Source: SFLA01 sp045595785 (GTDB lineage Bacteria > Bacillota > Clostridia > Oscillospirales > CAG-382). From it: 64,000 nt of DNA. Shown here piece after piece: positions 7,610-15,045 of the stretch. Under the pieces are notes generated by a model that searched no databases, had not been told where the DNA came from, and saw only the letters and a list, made by a program, of their open reading frames with translations. Position 1 is the stretch's first letter; every line of letters begins with the position of its first letter. The DNA lies in the NCBI GenBank assembly GCA_045595785.1, contig JAZOBE010000027.1, positions 10,467 to 74,466 of the forward strand. Reading direction: 5' to 3'. Position numbers and translations under genes: made by a program.

Positions 7610-9001
7610 TTACTCGGCTACAGTGGTTTCTACCCCTGCCTCATCAAGCTTTTTGCCGAGGATGGGGGGAAGCTGCATGCCTGCCATTGCAAATACCTCA
7701 TCAAGAGGAGGAACGGATTTCATCATACCGGAGATAAAGTTTGCGGTTGCAGTCTTGCCGTCGCCGCCCTGACCGCCGTCCCAAACGGTAACCTTATCGA
7801 TCTTGATACCCTTAACAGCGTCAACCTGAACGCGCATAAGATCTTCAAGCTTATCGGCAATAAGGAGCTTAAGTGCTGCCTCAGGGTCGCCGCCTGCGGA
7901 CTTAACGATCTCAGCAAAACCTGCTGCCTGCTTTTTAAGTATCTCTTCGACACCGCGAGCCTCTGCTTCCATCTTTGCATAGATAGCGTCTGCTTCACCT
8001 TTTGCTTTTCTGCGGAGACGTTCTGCTTCCGCTTCTGCTTCCAGCTCGATCTCCTTTTTCTTTGCTTCTGCACGAACGATAAGGTCTGCTTCGAGGGTTG
8101 CCTGCTCTTTTGCGCGACGTGCTTCTTCAGCAGCCTTCTGTGCAGCATAGGATTCTTCCAGTGCCTTTGCTTCCTGGATCTTTTCAGCGGTAGTGGCGAT
8201 TTTCATTGCCTCTGCCTCTTTTTCCTTAAGAGCCGCATCGGACATAGCGATCTTCATCTTCGCTTCGTTTTCACCCTGGATAGCAATAGAATCTGCCTCG
8301 GAAACCTTGATACGCTGTTCCATTCTTGCGTTTGCTTCACCGATAGAACCTTCTCTATCCTGCTCTGCAACGCTCTTCTTTGCATCGTTGATAGCCTTTG
8401 CAGCAGCTTCTTTACCAAGTGCTGCGATATAGCCGGACTCATCGCTGATATCGGTTACGTTAACGTTGATGAGGCGGAGACCTATCTTCTTAAGCTCGGA
8501 CTCAACGTTGCTGGATACTGCCGCGAGGAACTTATCACGGTCGGTATTGATCTCCTCGATATCCATGGTAGCGATTACCAGACGAAGCTGACCGAAGATG
8601 ATATCCTTGGAAAGCTCCTGAATCTCGGAAAGCTGTAAGCCCAGCAGACGTTCAGCGGCGTTCTGCATTACGCCGGGTTCGGTAGAAATACCAACGGTAA
8701 ATCTGGAAGGAACGTCGATACGGATATTCTGTCTGGAAAGCGCGTTCTTCAGGTCTACCTGAATGGAAATGGGCGTAAGGTCCAGATAAGAATATGACTG
8801 GAACACGGGAATTACAAATTCCGCGCCGCCGTGGATACATTTCGCACTGCGGTTGGTGCCGTCCTTGTTCTTACCGATAGAACCATAGATTACCATGATC
8901 TTATCGGAAGGACATTTCTTATACCTTGAGCATATCCATACAATGAAGGATACCAGAATAAGAACGACTGCACAAATTAAAATGATTACTTGGGGTTGCA
9001 T
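7610..9001 (-). CDS. floT: Flotillin (SPFH domain membrane scaffold)
   Basis: This 463-aa protein has an N-terminal membrane segment (about residues 5-23), an SPFH domain (about 30-215) and a long Ala/Glu/Lys-rich coiled coil (about 215-375) with many EA repeats, then a C-terminal part with GGQGGDGKTATANFISGMM. This is the architecture and size of bacterial flotillins, which organise membrane microdomains. GGAGG precedes the ATG. The NfeD-like gene lies directly upstream, 25 bases away, the standard bacterial partnership. The symbol is given by family; a FloA assignment is less likely given the length and the NfeD partner. Confidence 0.93.
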   Translation of the reverse strand: MQPQVIILICAVVLILVSFIVWICSRYKKCPSDKIMVIYGSIGKNKDGTNRSAKCIHGGAEFVIPVFQSYSYLDLTPISIQVDLKNALSRQNIRIDVPSRFTVGISTEPGVMQNAAERLLGLQLSEIQELSKDIIFGQLRLVIATMDIEEINTDRDKFLAAVSSNVESELKKIGLRLINVNVTDISDESGYIAALGKEAAAKAINDAKKSVAEQDREGSIGEANARMEQRIKVSEADSIAIQGENEAKMKIAMSDAALKEKEAEAMKIATTAEKIQEAKALEESYAAQKAAEEARRAKEQATLEADLIVRAEAKKKEIELEAEAEAERLRRKAKGEADAIYAKMEAEARGVEEILKKQAAGFAEIVKSAGGDPEAALKLLIADKLEDLMRVQVDAVKGIKIDKVTVWDGGQGGDGKTATANFISGMMKSVPPLDEVFAMAGMQLPPILGKKLDEAGVETTVAE

Positions 9002-9026
9002 AGTATTTCCTCCGTTTTATATTTTT

Positions 9027-9686
9027 TTATTTTCTTCTAACTACAAGTGTTGTGTCGCCGCTTACACGGACAACTACTATTTCGCTTCCCGTGGGGATTG
9101 GTGTTTCCTCATCGGTAACGGCGTCACGCTCAACGTAAGCGCCCTGAAGCATAATGTGAACCTTACCCTCGCCTGTATGACCGGCGGGAATTGTGAGATG
9201 AACTTTACCGGAAGTGCCGATAGCGTTACGGTTATCGGTGTTGCCGTCGTTACGAAGCTTCATAACTGCTCTGAACATAAATGCCAAAAGGAACATCATA
9301 ATAAGACCGCAAACCGCAGCAACGGGAACCGTTATCCACATGGTAATGCTTGCCGCATCCATTACGACACCGACCCAGCCGAACACAACGAGAAACGCTA
9401 TTATACCGCGGACCGTAAACACACGGAGTCCGTCGAGACCGTCCATATCCAGATCGTCAGCCGTGTTATCACCCACCTCTGGGATATCATCGGAAACTAC
9501 ATCACCGTCGATACCGTCGGCAGCATCAGCATCAAGTTCGGGTCCGTCGGAAGCGTCCCCGTCCTCGCCGATACCGATAAACATAAGTATTGTCTGTATA
9601 AGCAATACCAACGTGGAAGGTACTGCAATACAATAAAAAATTTGCGCCGCTAAACCAAGGGAATTCCACCATTCAATTATAGCCAT
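9027..9686 (-). CDS. NfeD-like (YuaF-type) membrane protein
   Basis: The 219-aa product starts at the ATG at 9686, with AAAGGA ahead of it. It has one N-terminal helix (about residues 12-35), an unusually acidic Asp/Gly-rich segment (about 38-85), two further helices (about 90-140) and a C-terminal OB-fold-like beta domain (about 155-219, containing GTSGKVHLTIPAGHTGEGKV). NfeD proteins bind flotillins and assist microdomain function. The acidic loop between the helices is odd and may be a cation- or protein-binding patch. Confidence 0.88.
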   Translation of the reverse strand: MAIIEWWNSLGLAAQIFYCIAVPSTLVLLIQTILMFIGIGEDGDASDGPELDADAADGIDGDVVSDDIPEVGDNTADDLDMDGLDGLRVFTVRGIIAFLVVFGWVGVVMDAASITMWITVPVAAVCGLIMMFLLAFMFRAVMKLRNDGNTDNRNAIGTSGKVHLTIPAGHTGEGKVHIMLQGAYVERDAVTDEETPIPTGSEIVVVRVSGDTTLVVRRK

Positions 9687-9725
9687 AACGCTTTCCTTTC
9701 TTATACTCAAAAATTAATCAATTCA

Positions 9726-10280
9726 TTATTGTAAAGTGGCAAGTATTTCCCCTGCCTTATCCCTGAGTCGGGATGCCGCGTGAGCATAAAACATAACCTT
9801 AAGCAGCTTGCACAATTTAAGCTTAGCTCCTGCAACGGGTTCGTTAAAGCCCTCTGCCGCCCGTTCTGCGGCGCGCATTACCGACATTTCGTTAAGCAAA
9901 TCAATGTCTTTATCCGACAGCATATCAACGTATCGGTGATAAAGCTCCTCGTCACTTATAAGATCATCGTCGGGATCATAAAGCTCGCCTCCGATAACGT
10001 GGAGTAGACCGCATATCCTGTCGATCTGCAAGGATTCACGAAGCATATTGATAATAATTATTCTCGCGAACTGATCACGGGAATAAAGCCTTTTTACAGG
10101 TGAGGTAAGAAAGCCTCGCTTTACCCAATTTTGTATAACGTGAGGCTCAAGCCCCGTCATCACGGCTACCTGTGAAAGAGTTATGCCACCGGCCGCAAAC
10201 ACGCCGTCAAACAGTTGCTTTGATGCACCCTTTTGTAAGGCAGTAACTTCTATTGTTGTTCCGGGGAAAATTGTTGCCAT
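9726..10280 (-). CDS. DUF1836 regulator with MerR-like HTH
   Basis: This 184-aa protein begins at the ATG at 10280 with a strong GGAGGTG site. It has an N-terminal helix-turn-helix region (GGITLSQVAVMTGLEPHVIQNWVKRGFL; about residues 30-57), then YSRDQFARIIIINMLRESLQIDRI, the signature of DUF1836, then a helical C-terminal region. These proteins are presumed DNA-binding regulators. It is first in the flotillin run, directly behind a promoter whose -10 lies in a palindrome, so autoregulation and control of the whole run is a reasonable inference. Confidence 0.85.
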   Translation of the reverse strand: MATIFPGTTIEVTALQKGASKQLFDGVFAAGGITLSQVAVMTGLEPHVIQNWVKRGFLTSPVKRLYSRDQFARIIIINMLRESLQIDRICGLLHVIGGELYDPDDDLISDEELYHRYVDMLSDKDIDLLNEMSVMRAAERAAEGFNEPVAGAKLKLCKLLKVMFYAHAASRLRDKAGEILATLQ

Positions 10281-10318
10281 TGCGCACCTCCGAATTCTTG
10301 TGTTCTTTTCTCTACGAT

Positions 10319-10331
10319 GTGATTGTATCAC
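10319..10331. promoter_or_regulatory. Palindrome GTGATtgtATCAC over the -10 box
   Basis: A perfect 5+3+5 palindrome covers the -10 of the DUF1836 promoter; a second small palindrome TCACGTGA lies at 10336-10343 in the spacer. They are placed as operators would be. Confidence 0.5.
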
Positions 10332-10350
10332 ACGGTCACGTGATTGTCAA
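10322..10350 (-). promoter_or_regulatory. SigA-type promoter of the flotillin run
   Basis: On the minus strand: TTGACA (10345-10350), 17-bp spacer, TACAAT (10322-10327). It is the only clear promoter found for the eleven genes down to 3197. Confidence 0.75.
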
Positions 10351-10422
10351 GGGGGTTTAGGTGATTATTTTTGTGTTCTCCGTTTTGCACATTTTTACGT
10401 TTTGCTTTTTATACAACATATA

Positions 10423-10460
10423 CAAAAATCCCCTTCGGAGTGAATAAACGTCCGAAGGGG
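10423..10460 (-). terminator. Terminator of the 10486-10806 gene
   Basis: A 10-bp perfect stem (10430-10439 with 10451-10460) is followed on the minus strand by five T. Confidence 0.85.
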
Positions 10461-10485
10461 AAACCCTTATGGCTTTTTAACAGTA

Positions 10486-10806
10486 TTAATCCGTATCCTT
10501 TTCCCTGCCCCAAACTGTTCCGCGGTGCGTAATATGAAGCGAAGCAAACAGTACGGGAATCTTTTCTATACGGCGGACAGCAGTGATCTTGCCATAAACG
10601 TAATATCCGTTGTTATATGCGTAATTTGCAAGCAAAGCGTCATCGCCCAAAAGATATCCAAACACGGTATCGTTTATCCTAAACTCCATTCCCTCAGTAC
10701 ATGGAGTACCGAGTAAAATACTACCGACAGAAATATCCTTGCATATCTCAGAATAGTTTTCGATAGCGACGCCGCCCTCAAGCTCAAAATTATCAATAAT
10801 TCTCAT
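10486..10806 (-). CDS. Small conserved-looking protein of unknown function
   Basis: The 106-aa product starts MRIIDNFELEGG at 10806, with GGAGG 9 bases ahead. It has no signal peptide, no membrane helix and no cysteine motif. It looks like a compact mixed alpha/beta protein with several Tyr/Gly turns (YAYNNGYYVYGK). It forms a single-gene unit between its own promoter and terminator, divergent from the cohesin-like surface protein gene. I do not recognise it. Confidence 0.8.
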   Translation of the reverse strand: MRIIDNFELEGGVAIENYSEICKDISVGSILLGTPCTEGMEFRINDTVFGYLLGDDALLANYAYNNGYYVYGKITAVRRIEKIPVLFASLHITHRGTVWGREKDTD

Positions 10807-10828
10807 AGGACTGTTCCTCCGTGGATAC

Positions 10829-10857
10829 ATTATAACACATTTTTCCGATTGTTACAA
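10829..10857 (-). promoter_or_regulatory. SigA-type promoter for the 10486-10806 gene
   Basis: On the minus strand: TTGTAA (10852-10857), 17-bp spacer, TATAAT (10829-10834) with an extended -10 TGn. Confidence 0.7.
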
Positions 10858-10865
10858 TTCTTTAC

Positions 10866-10894
10866 TTGACAAAGTGAAATAAATATACTAAACT
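10866..10894 (+). promoter_or_regulatory. SigA-type promoter for the cohesin-like protein gene
   Basis: TTGACA (10866-10871), 17-bp spacer, TAAACT (10889-10894). The start codon is at 10920 with GGAGG ahead of it. Confidence 0.7.
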
Positions 10895-10919
10895 ATAACA
10901 AACACGGAGGTATGAAAAA

Positions 10920-11696
10920 ATGTTTAAGAAGACCGTTATTTTGTTAGTTTCACTTATGCTTGTATGCATGACTTTGGTTACAGTTTCTTCCGCTTCTCAG
11001 ACTTGTAAGGTTGGCGTGGATTATACTGTTGACGGCGAGATACTTACCGTTAACGTAAAGTTTTTCGAGCACAACGCACCTGAAGGAGTAGTTGCGGTTG
11101 ACTGTAATATATATTATGACAGCACTGTTCTTGAATACGTTGCCAACAAGACAGTTCTCCCCGAAGAATGGGGCGAATTTGCTACCGATTGGACAAATCT
11201 TAAAAAAGACGGTGAGCTGTTGGTTGCTCTCCTTTGCGATACCGGTGAGACCGGTCACGGCGTTAAGGGCGACGTTACCCTTACTCTTGAGTTCAAGGTT
11301 CTCAAGACCGACGTTGAGACCGCTATTGACGTTAAGAACTGTACTCTTTCCGAAGACGTTAATCTTGAGATGATCTACGGTGCAAACACCTCCCTCAACG
11401 TAAGCATTTCCGCAAGCGGTGAGGTTAGCGGCGAGATCAGTGAAGATGAGGTTTCTCTTCCCGAAGAAGAATCCAAGCTTCCCGATGAATCCAAAGAGGA
11501 TTCCGAGCCTGCTCCTGAGAGCCAGCCCGACGAAGACGAGAGCAAAGCTGTAACTGATATTTCCGAGAATAATTCCGAAAGCGATATCGGCAAGACCGAA
11601 AAGAGCAACGGATGGATAATCTGGGTAGTCGTTATTGTTGCTGTTGTTGCGATAGCTGCTGTCGTTGCTGTTGTTGTTAAAAAGAAAGCTAAATAA
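10920..11696 (+). CDS. Membrane-anchored cohesin-like surface protein
   Basis: The 258-aa protein has a Sec signal peptide (residues 1-25, ending SSASQT) and one cohesin-like beta-sandwich (about 28-165, with VAVDCNIYYDSTVLEYV and TLTLEFKVL typical of the fold). A Glu/Ser/Pro/Asp-rich linker (about 170-225) and a C-terminal helix (about 228-252) ending in KKKAK follow. There is no LPXTG. The cohesin fold binds dockerins on secreted enzymes, or acts as a general carbohydrate or protein-binding module. A dockerin-bearing subtilase is encoded at 38843, but pairing is only a guess. Confidence 0.8.
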   Translation: MFKKTVILLVSLMLVCMTLVTVSSASQTCKVGVDYTVDGEILTVNVKFFEHNAPEGVVAVDCNIYYDSTVLEYVANKTVLPEEWGEFATDWTNLKKDGELLVALLCDTGETGHGVKGDVTLTLEFKVLKTDVETAIDVKNCTLSEDVNLEMIYGANTSLNVSISASGEVSGEISEDEVSLPEEESKLPDESKEDSEPAPESQPDEDESKAVTDISENNSESDIGKTEKSNGWIIWVVVIVAVVAIAAVVAVVVKKKAK

Positions 11697-11719
11697 GCAA
11701 AAGAATTAAAAAAACAATT

Positions 11720-11751
11720 GACCGCACGGTTATAAGCCGTGCGGTCTTTTT
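11720..11751. terminator. Terminator after the cohesin-like protein gene
   Basis: GACCGCACGG (11720-11729) pairs with CCGTGCGGTC (11737-11746), with T tracts on both strands, so it can also stop the convergent lipoprotein transcript. Confidence 0.85.
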
Positions 11752-11762
11752 GTTGGGGAACC

Positions 11763-11792
11763 CCAAGAAGTTGCAGACTTCTTGGAGTATTT
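11763..11792 (+). terminator. Second hairpin in tandem
   Basis: CCAAGAAGT (11763-11771) pairs with ACTTCTTGG (11777-11785); a T run follows on the plus strand. It may back up the hairpin at 11720-11751. Confidence 0.6.
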
Positions 11793-11794
11793 TT

Positions 11795-14700
11795 TTATTC
11801 TATTGTAATTGTTACCATGCAAGGCTCGGAATCGCAAAGACCTTCGGTATAGGAATATTCAAAGGTTACGGTGCCGGTAAAGCCTGCTTCGGGATAATAC
11901 GTGAAAGAACCGTCTGCCGCAATGGATACTGTGCCGACCGCGGGAGAAGAAGCAAGCTCAAACAGATAATATCCGGGGGCATCTTCCATAAGCGTTGCGC
12001 TGACAGGATTATCCTTTGCGCCGCTTACGTAAAGAGGATTAAGCGTTTCGGGATAAGGCTGAAGCGTACCCTTGATAAACTGATAAGTATAATCGTATAC
12101 CTTGCGGACACCGCTGTCCTTGGAGGTAGCCGCGTCATAATATACGGCTACATCCTGATAGTACATATGTACGCAATCCTTCATATAACCGTACATATAA
12201 CCGCCGGAAAGGTATTCCATGTACTTGCGGTAGAACAGATCGTTAGTAAGGCTCTTGCCGGATATTTCTATCTCAACGCCCATACCGTAAAGCTGGGTAA
12301 GATATGCTGCCTGCTCAATACGGGAATAAGGAACTTCCTCGTCAAATACGTAGTTAGGCTGCATACAAGCAACGTCAAAGCCGAAATCCTCCCATGCGGA
12401 GAAGCCGGATGCTGTGTAATAAGGTATCCAGAAGAAGTCATATCCTCTTTCGTGAACTATCTTAGATGTTTCTGCTACGATATAAGGTGCGTTATCTGTG
12501 GGATATACGGACTCATCATACCAATAATAGCCTACGAATTCGATGTTCTCGAAATCGTACTGTGCAAGCTTCTTTTCAAACTCTTCCATATACCACTCAA
12601 GGGCGCGGAGACGATTCTCATCAGTAGTAAGTCCGTCGACCTTGCCGTCGCCGTCGATATCACCGAAATCGGTGCGCTCGGAGTTAGGATAATAAAGCGT
12701 AACGGTAAATCCGTATTTATAATCATCGTCAAGTTCAAGAGCATCCTTAACGATTCCTGCCGCCTCTTCCAAAGCGAGAATATTCTCGTTCTGAGTAAAG
12801 AGGTCGGTTATAGTCCACAACCAGTCGCTGCCCTTGGAATCGCTCCAGCCGGAAAGTCCGGAGGGGAATCCGCCGCTGAGCAGGAACAAGAAGCTATCGA
12901 ACATAGTATCCTTTATGTTGCCGTTCTCATCCACATACGCCAAATAAGGGATAAGAGTATCAACGGTATAGCCGTCGAATTTAGGGCTGTGGTAAAGGAG
13001 AACCAAATCCTGTACGCCGTTAAGCACATCCTCTCTGGGTGCCTGATTACCCTTGGAGAACATATTGCGTTCCTTAAGTCCGCTTGAAGCCAGCGCGGTA
13101 ACGCCGGAAACCGAGGTAGTACCGAATACCTCCAATTCCCCTATACCGCACCAAGTTGAAATATCCATAGAGAAGCAGACATATCTTGCACGTACGGGAG
13201 AGGAAAGCGAAAACTCGGCATCTGCAAGACAATTATCGCTTGTTGTGTTTACGGGCATAACTCCTGCGGTATACCATCTGTTTCCGTCCATTGAAAGCAA
13301 AACTGTAACGGTAGCGGGAGCCAGCACAGCCCAATCTGTAAGATGGGTAAACTGCGCAGTAAACTTCTGTACAGCGCTCGTTGCGCCTAGATCATAAAAG
13401 ATTTCACGGGATGCACCCTGATTAAATTTGAAGAACTGACCGTTGTGTATAGAATTGCTGGTAGCCTTCTTGCCGTTGGTCATTATAGTAGAGGTAATGG
13501 GGGTGTTGTTTGCCTTTGCCTCTTCGGAAATATCGGAAGGACAATTTATCTGCTGAGTAAGACCAAGAATAAGATTTTTGGTGTCTGTCGAGGGGTTAGG
13601 CCAAGTTTTCTCGGTTGCATCAAAAACAAGCTCGGGATACAAGCCGTTGTACTGTACCACACCGGTATTGGCATAAACGAATATCTCCTCAAGAAGATAC
13701 ATTCTTGTTTCGGTAGCCTCAAGAGTTACGCGTACGTATCTGCCGGAAGCGCATTTATCAAGTATAAGCGGAAAATCGTATACACTCTGTCCGGTAGCAA
13801 TACCGTAAACTCTGCCCACATCGTTAAACGTCTTATTATCATCACTGACAGCATAAGTGACAGCTGAAGGCATATAGGAGCCGATATTCATATTGGAATA
13901 GCACTGAGCGCGGAATCTGCTGATATCGTCGCGCTTCTTGCCAAGGTCAATAGTAATTGAAACAGACTCGCCGCCTTCATAACCGACCCAAATACCGCTT
14001 TCATAATATCCGGTGGCAGTTCCGTCGGTAAGACGCTTACCGTCATCGGGGAAATCGGAAACCGCCTTTTTGGATGCGGAATACTTTGCATTTTTGCTTA
14101 TAAGCTCAAGAGCAAGAGACTTATCTGCAGCCTTGCCGCCGTCAAATTTAACGGTGCCGAGAGCTGCATAAGCGTTCTTTATCTGCTCAAGGAAGGCTTC
14201 GTCAAGAGCAATATCACTCTCTTCGTTAGCTACAACCATAAGCTCATCCATAAACACCCAAGCGGAATTTTTTGCAACGGCGAATCTAACGTAACGCGCG
14301 GTAAGATAATACTCGGAAGTGAGCACTGCCACACCGCGGTTTTCGCTCTCGATCTTGGGAATGGTACAAAAGCCAACGTTGGTAAACTTTTCTCCGTCCT
14401 CGGAAACAAGCACTCCTACGGAGCGCGGAGGCATAATGCCGTCTGTGCTGATAGCGTAGAAGCCGCAACGGAATTCATATATGTTCTCATACACCTTACC
14501 CAAGTCTATGGTAACGTATACGGTCGCATCGGTATATCCTGAATACTTTGTGTCTTTATAATCGTCGCTTTCATCGGGAGCAACCTGTCCGTCTGTAAGC
14601 TCGGTACCATATGAATCGGCATAAGAATCAGCAGCCGCAGACTCATTCTTATAGCTTGCGCCTGTACTGATAACGGTAGCAAATCCCGGGTTCTCTACCG

Positions 14701-14872
14701 GAATCTTATTAACCTCTTCCTTGGAAACCTCATCCGAAGTGTCTTTGGAAGCTTCCGGCTGTGTTGCAGATACCTCACCGGAAGTATCAGAAACGTCACC
14801 GCCGGCAGGCTTACATCCGGCCACAACGGCGAAAAGCATAATGCACACCAGCAGTAATGCTATTTTTCTCAT
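11795..14872 (-). CDS. Lipoprotein with three F5/8C domains and DUF4855
   Basis: The 1025-aa protein starts at the ATG at 14872 (GGAGGT ahead). It has a lipobox with Cys20 and a Ser/Asp/Glu-rich linker. Three discoidin-like F5/8C domains follow (about residues 70-215, 255-410 and 440-595, each with a D-L-G motif), then a DUF4855 domain (about 620-925, LVLLYHSPKFDGYT to the WYMEEFEKKL and YYWYDE region) and a C-terminal Ig or cadherin-like domain. DUF4855 is TIM-barrel-like and accompanies glycan-degrading enzymes; no activity is established to my knowledge. F5/8C domains bind sugars. An EF-hand-like loop DIDGDGKVDG lies inside the DUF4855 part. It is probably a surface glycan-binding or hydrolytic protein. 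Confidence 0.88.
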   Translation of the reverse strand: MRKIALLLVCIMLFAVVAGCKPAGGDVSDTSGEVSATQPEASKDTSDEVSKEEVNKIPVENPGFATVISTGASYKNESAAADSYADSYGTELTDGQVAPDESDDYKDTKYSGYTDATVYVTIDLGKVYENIYEFRCGFYAISTDGIMPPRSVGVLVSEDGEKFTNVGFCTIPKIESENRGVAVLTSEYYLTARYVRFAVAKNSAWVFMDELMVVANEESDIALDEAFLEQIKNAYAALGTVKFDGGKAADKSLALELISKNAKYSASKKAVSDFPDDGKRLTDGTATGYYESGIWVGYEGGESVSITIDLGKKRDDISRFRAQCYSNMNIGSYMPSAVTYAVSDDNKTFNDVGRVYGIATGQSVYDFPLILDKCASGRYVRVTLEATETRMYLLEEIFVYANTGVVQYNGLYPELVFDATEKTWPNPSTDTKNLILGLTQQINCPSDISEEAKANNTPITSTIMTNGKKATSNSIHNGQFFKFNQGASREIFYDLGATSAVQKFTAQFTHLTDWAVLAPATVTVLLSMDGNRWYTAGVMPVNTTSDNCLADAEFSLSSPVRARYVCFSMDISTWCGIGELEVFGTTSVSGVTALASSGLKERNMFSKGNQAPREDVLNGVQDLVLLYHSPKFDGYTVDTLIPYLAYVDENGNIKDTMFDSFLFLLSGGFPSGLSGWSDSKGSDWLWTITDLFTQNENILALEEAAGIVKDALELDDDYKYGFTVTLYYPNSERTDFGDIDGDGKVDGLTTDENRLRALEWYMEEFEKKLAQYDFENIEFVGYYWYDESVYPTDNAPYIVAETSKIVHERGYDFFWIPYYTASGFSAWEDFGFDVACMQPNYVFDEEVPYSRIEQAAYLTQLYGMGVEIEISGKSLTNDLFYRKYMEYLSGGYMYGYMKDCVHMYYQDVAVYYDAATSKDSGVRKVYDYTYQFIKGTLQPYPETLNPLYVSGAKDNPVSATLMEDAPGYYLFELASSPAVGTVSIAADGSFTYYPEAGFTGTVTFEYSYTEGLCDSEPCMVTITIE

Positions 14873-14924
14873 TGTTTTACCTCCATAACCATCGGGCAAA
14901 TCGGCCCGCATTTTTCACCTTTAC

Positions 14925-14953
14925 ATTTTAACATTCAAAGACGGAAGTGTCAA
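14925..14953 (-). promoter_or_regulatory. SigA-type promoter for the DUF4855 lipoprotein
   Basis: On the minus strand: TTGACA (14948-14953), 17-bp spacer, TAAAAT (14925-14930). The leader of about 45 bases contains a small GC hairpin. Confidence 0.7.
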
Positions 14954-14992
14954 GATAATAAATAAACGATGCCGCAACAAAACAGTAAAAAC

Positions 14993-15021
14993 TTGACAAA
15001 GTATCGGCATTGTGATATAGT
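14993..15021 (+). promoter_or_regulatory. SigA-type promoter for tyrS
   Basis: TTGACA (14993-14998), 17-bp spacer, TATAGT (15016-15021). The leader is under 20 bases, so no T-box riboswitch can lie between promoter and start. Confidence 0.75.
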
Positions 15022-15045
15022 TATACAAATTGGAGGTAACTCACT

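Noticed and set aside
7430..8638. Long plus-strand frame of 402 codons over the flotillin gene
   Set aside because: It is antisense to the Ala/Glu/Lys coiled coil, is rich in Cys/Phe/Leu, lacks a ribosome site and shows no family pattern.
11750..13087. 445-codon plus-strand frame over the DUF4855 lipoprotein gene
   Set aside because: It is antisense to a clear lipoprotein with known domains; composition is Ile/Cys/Val-rich as expected for a reversed frame.
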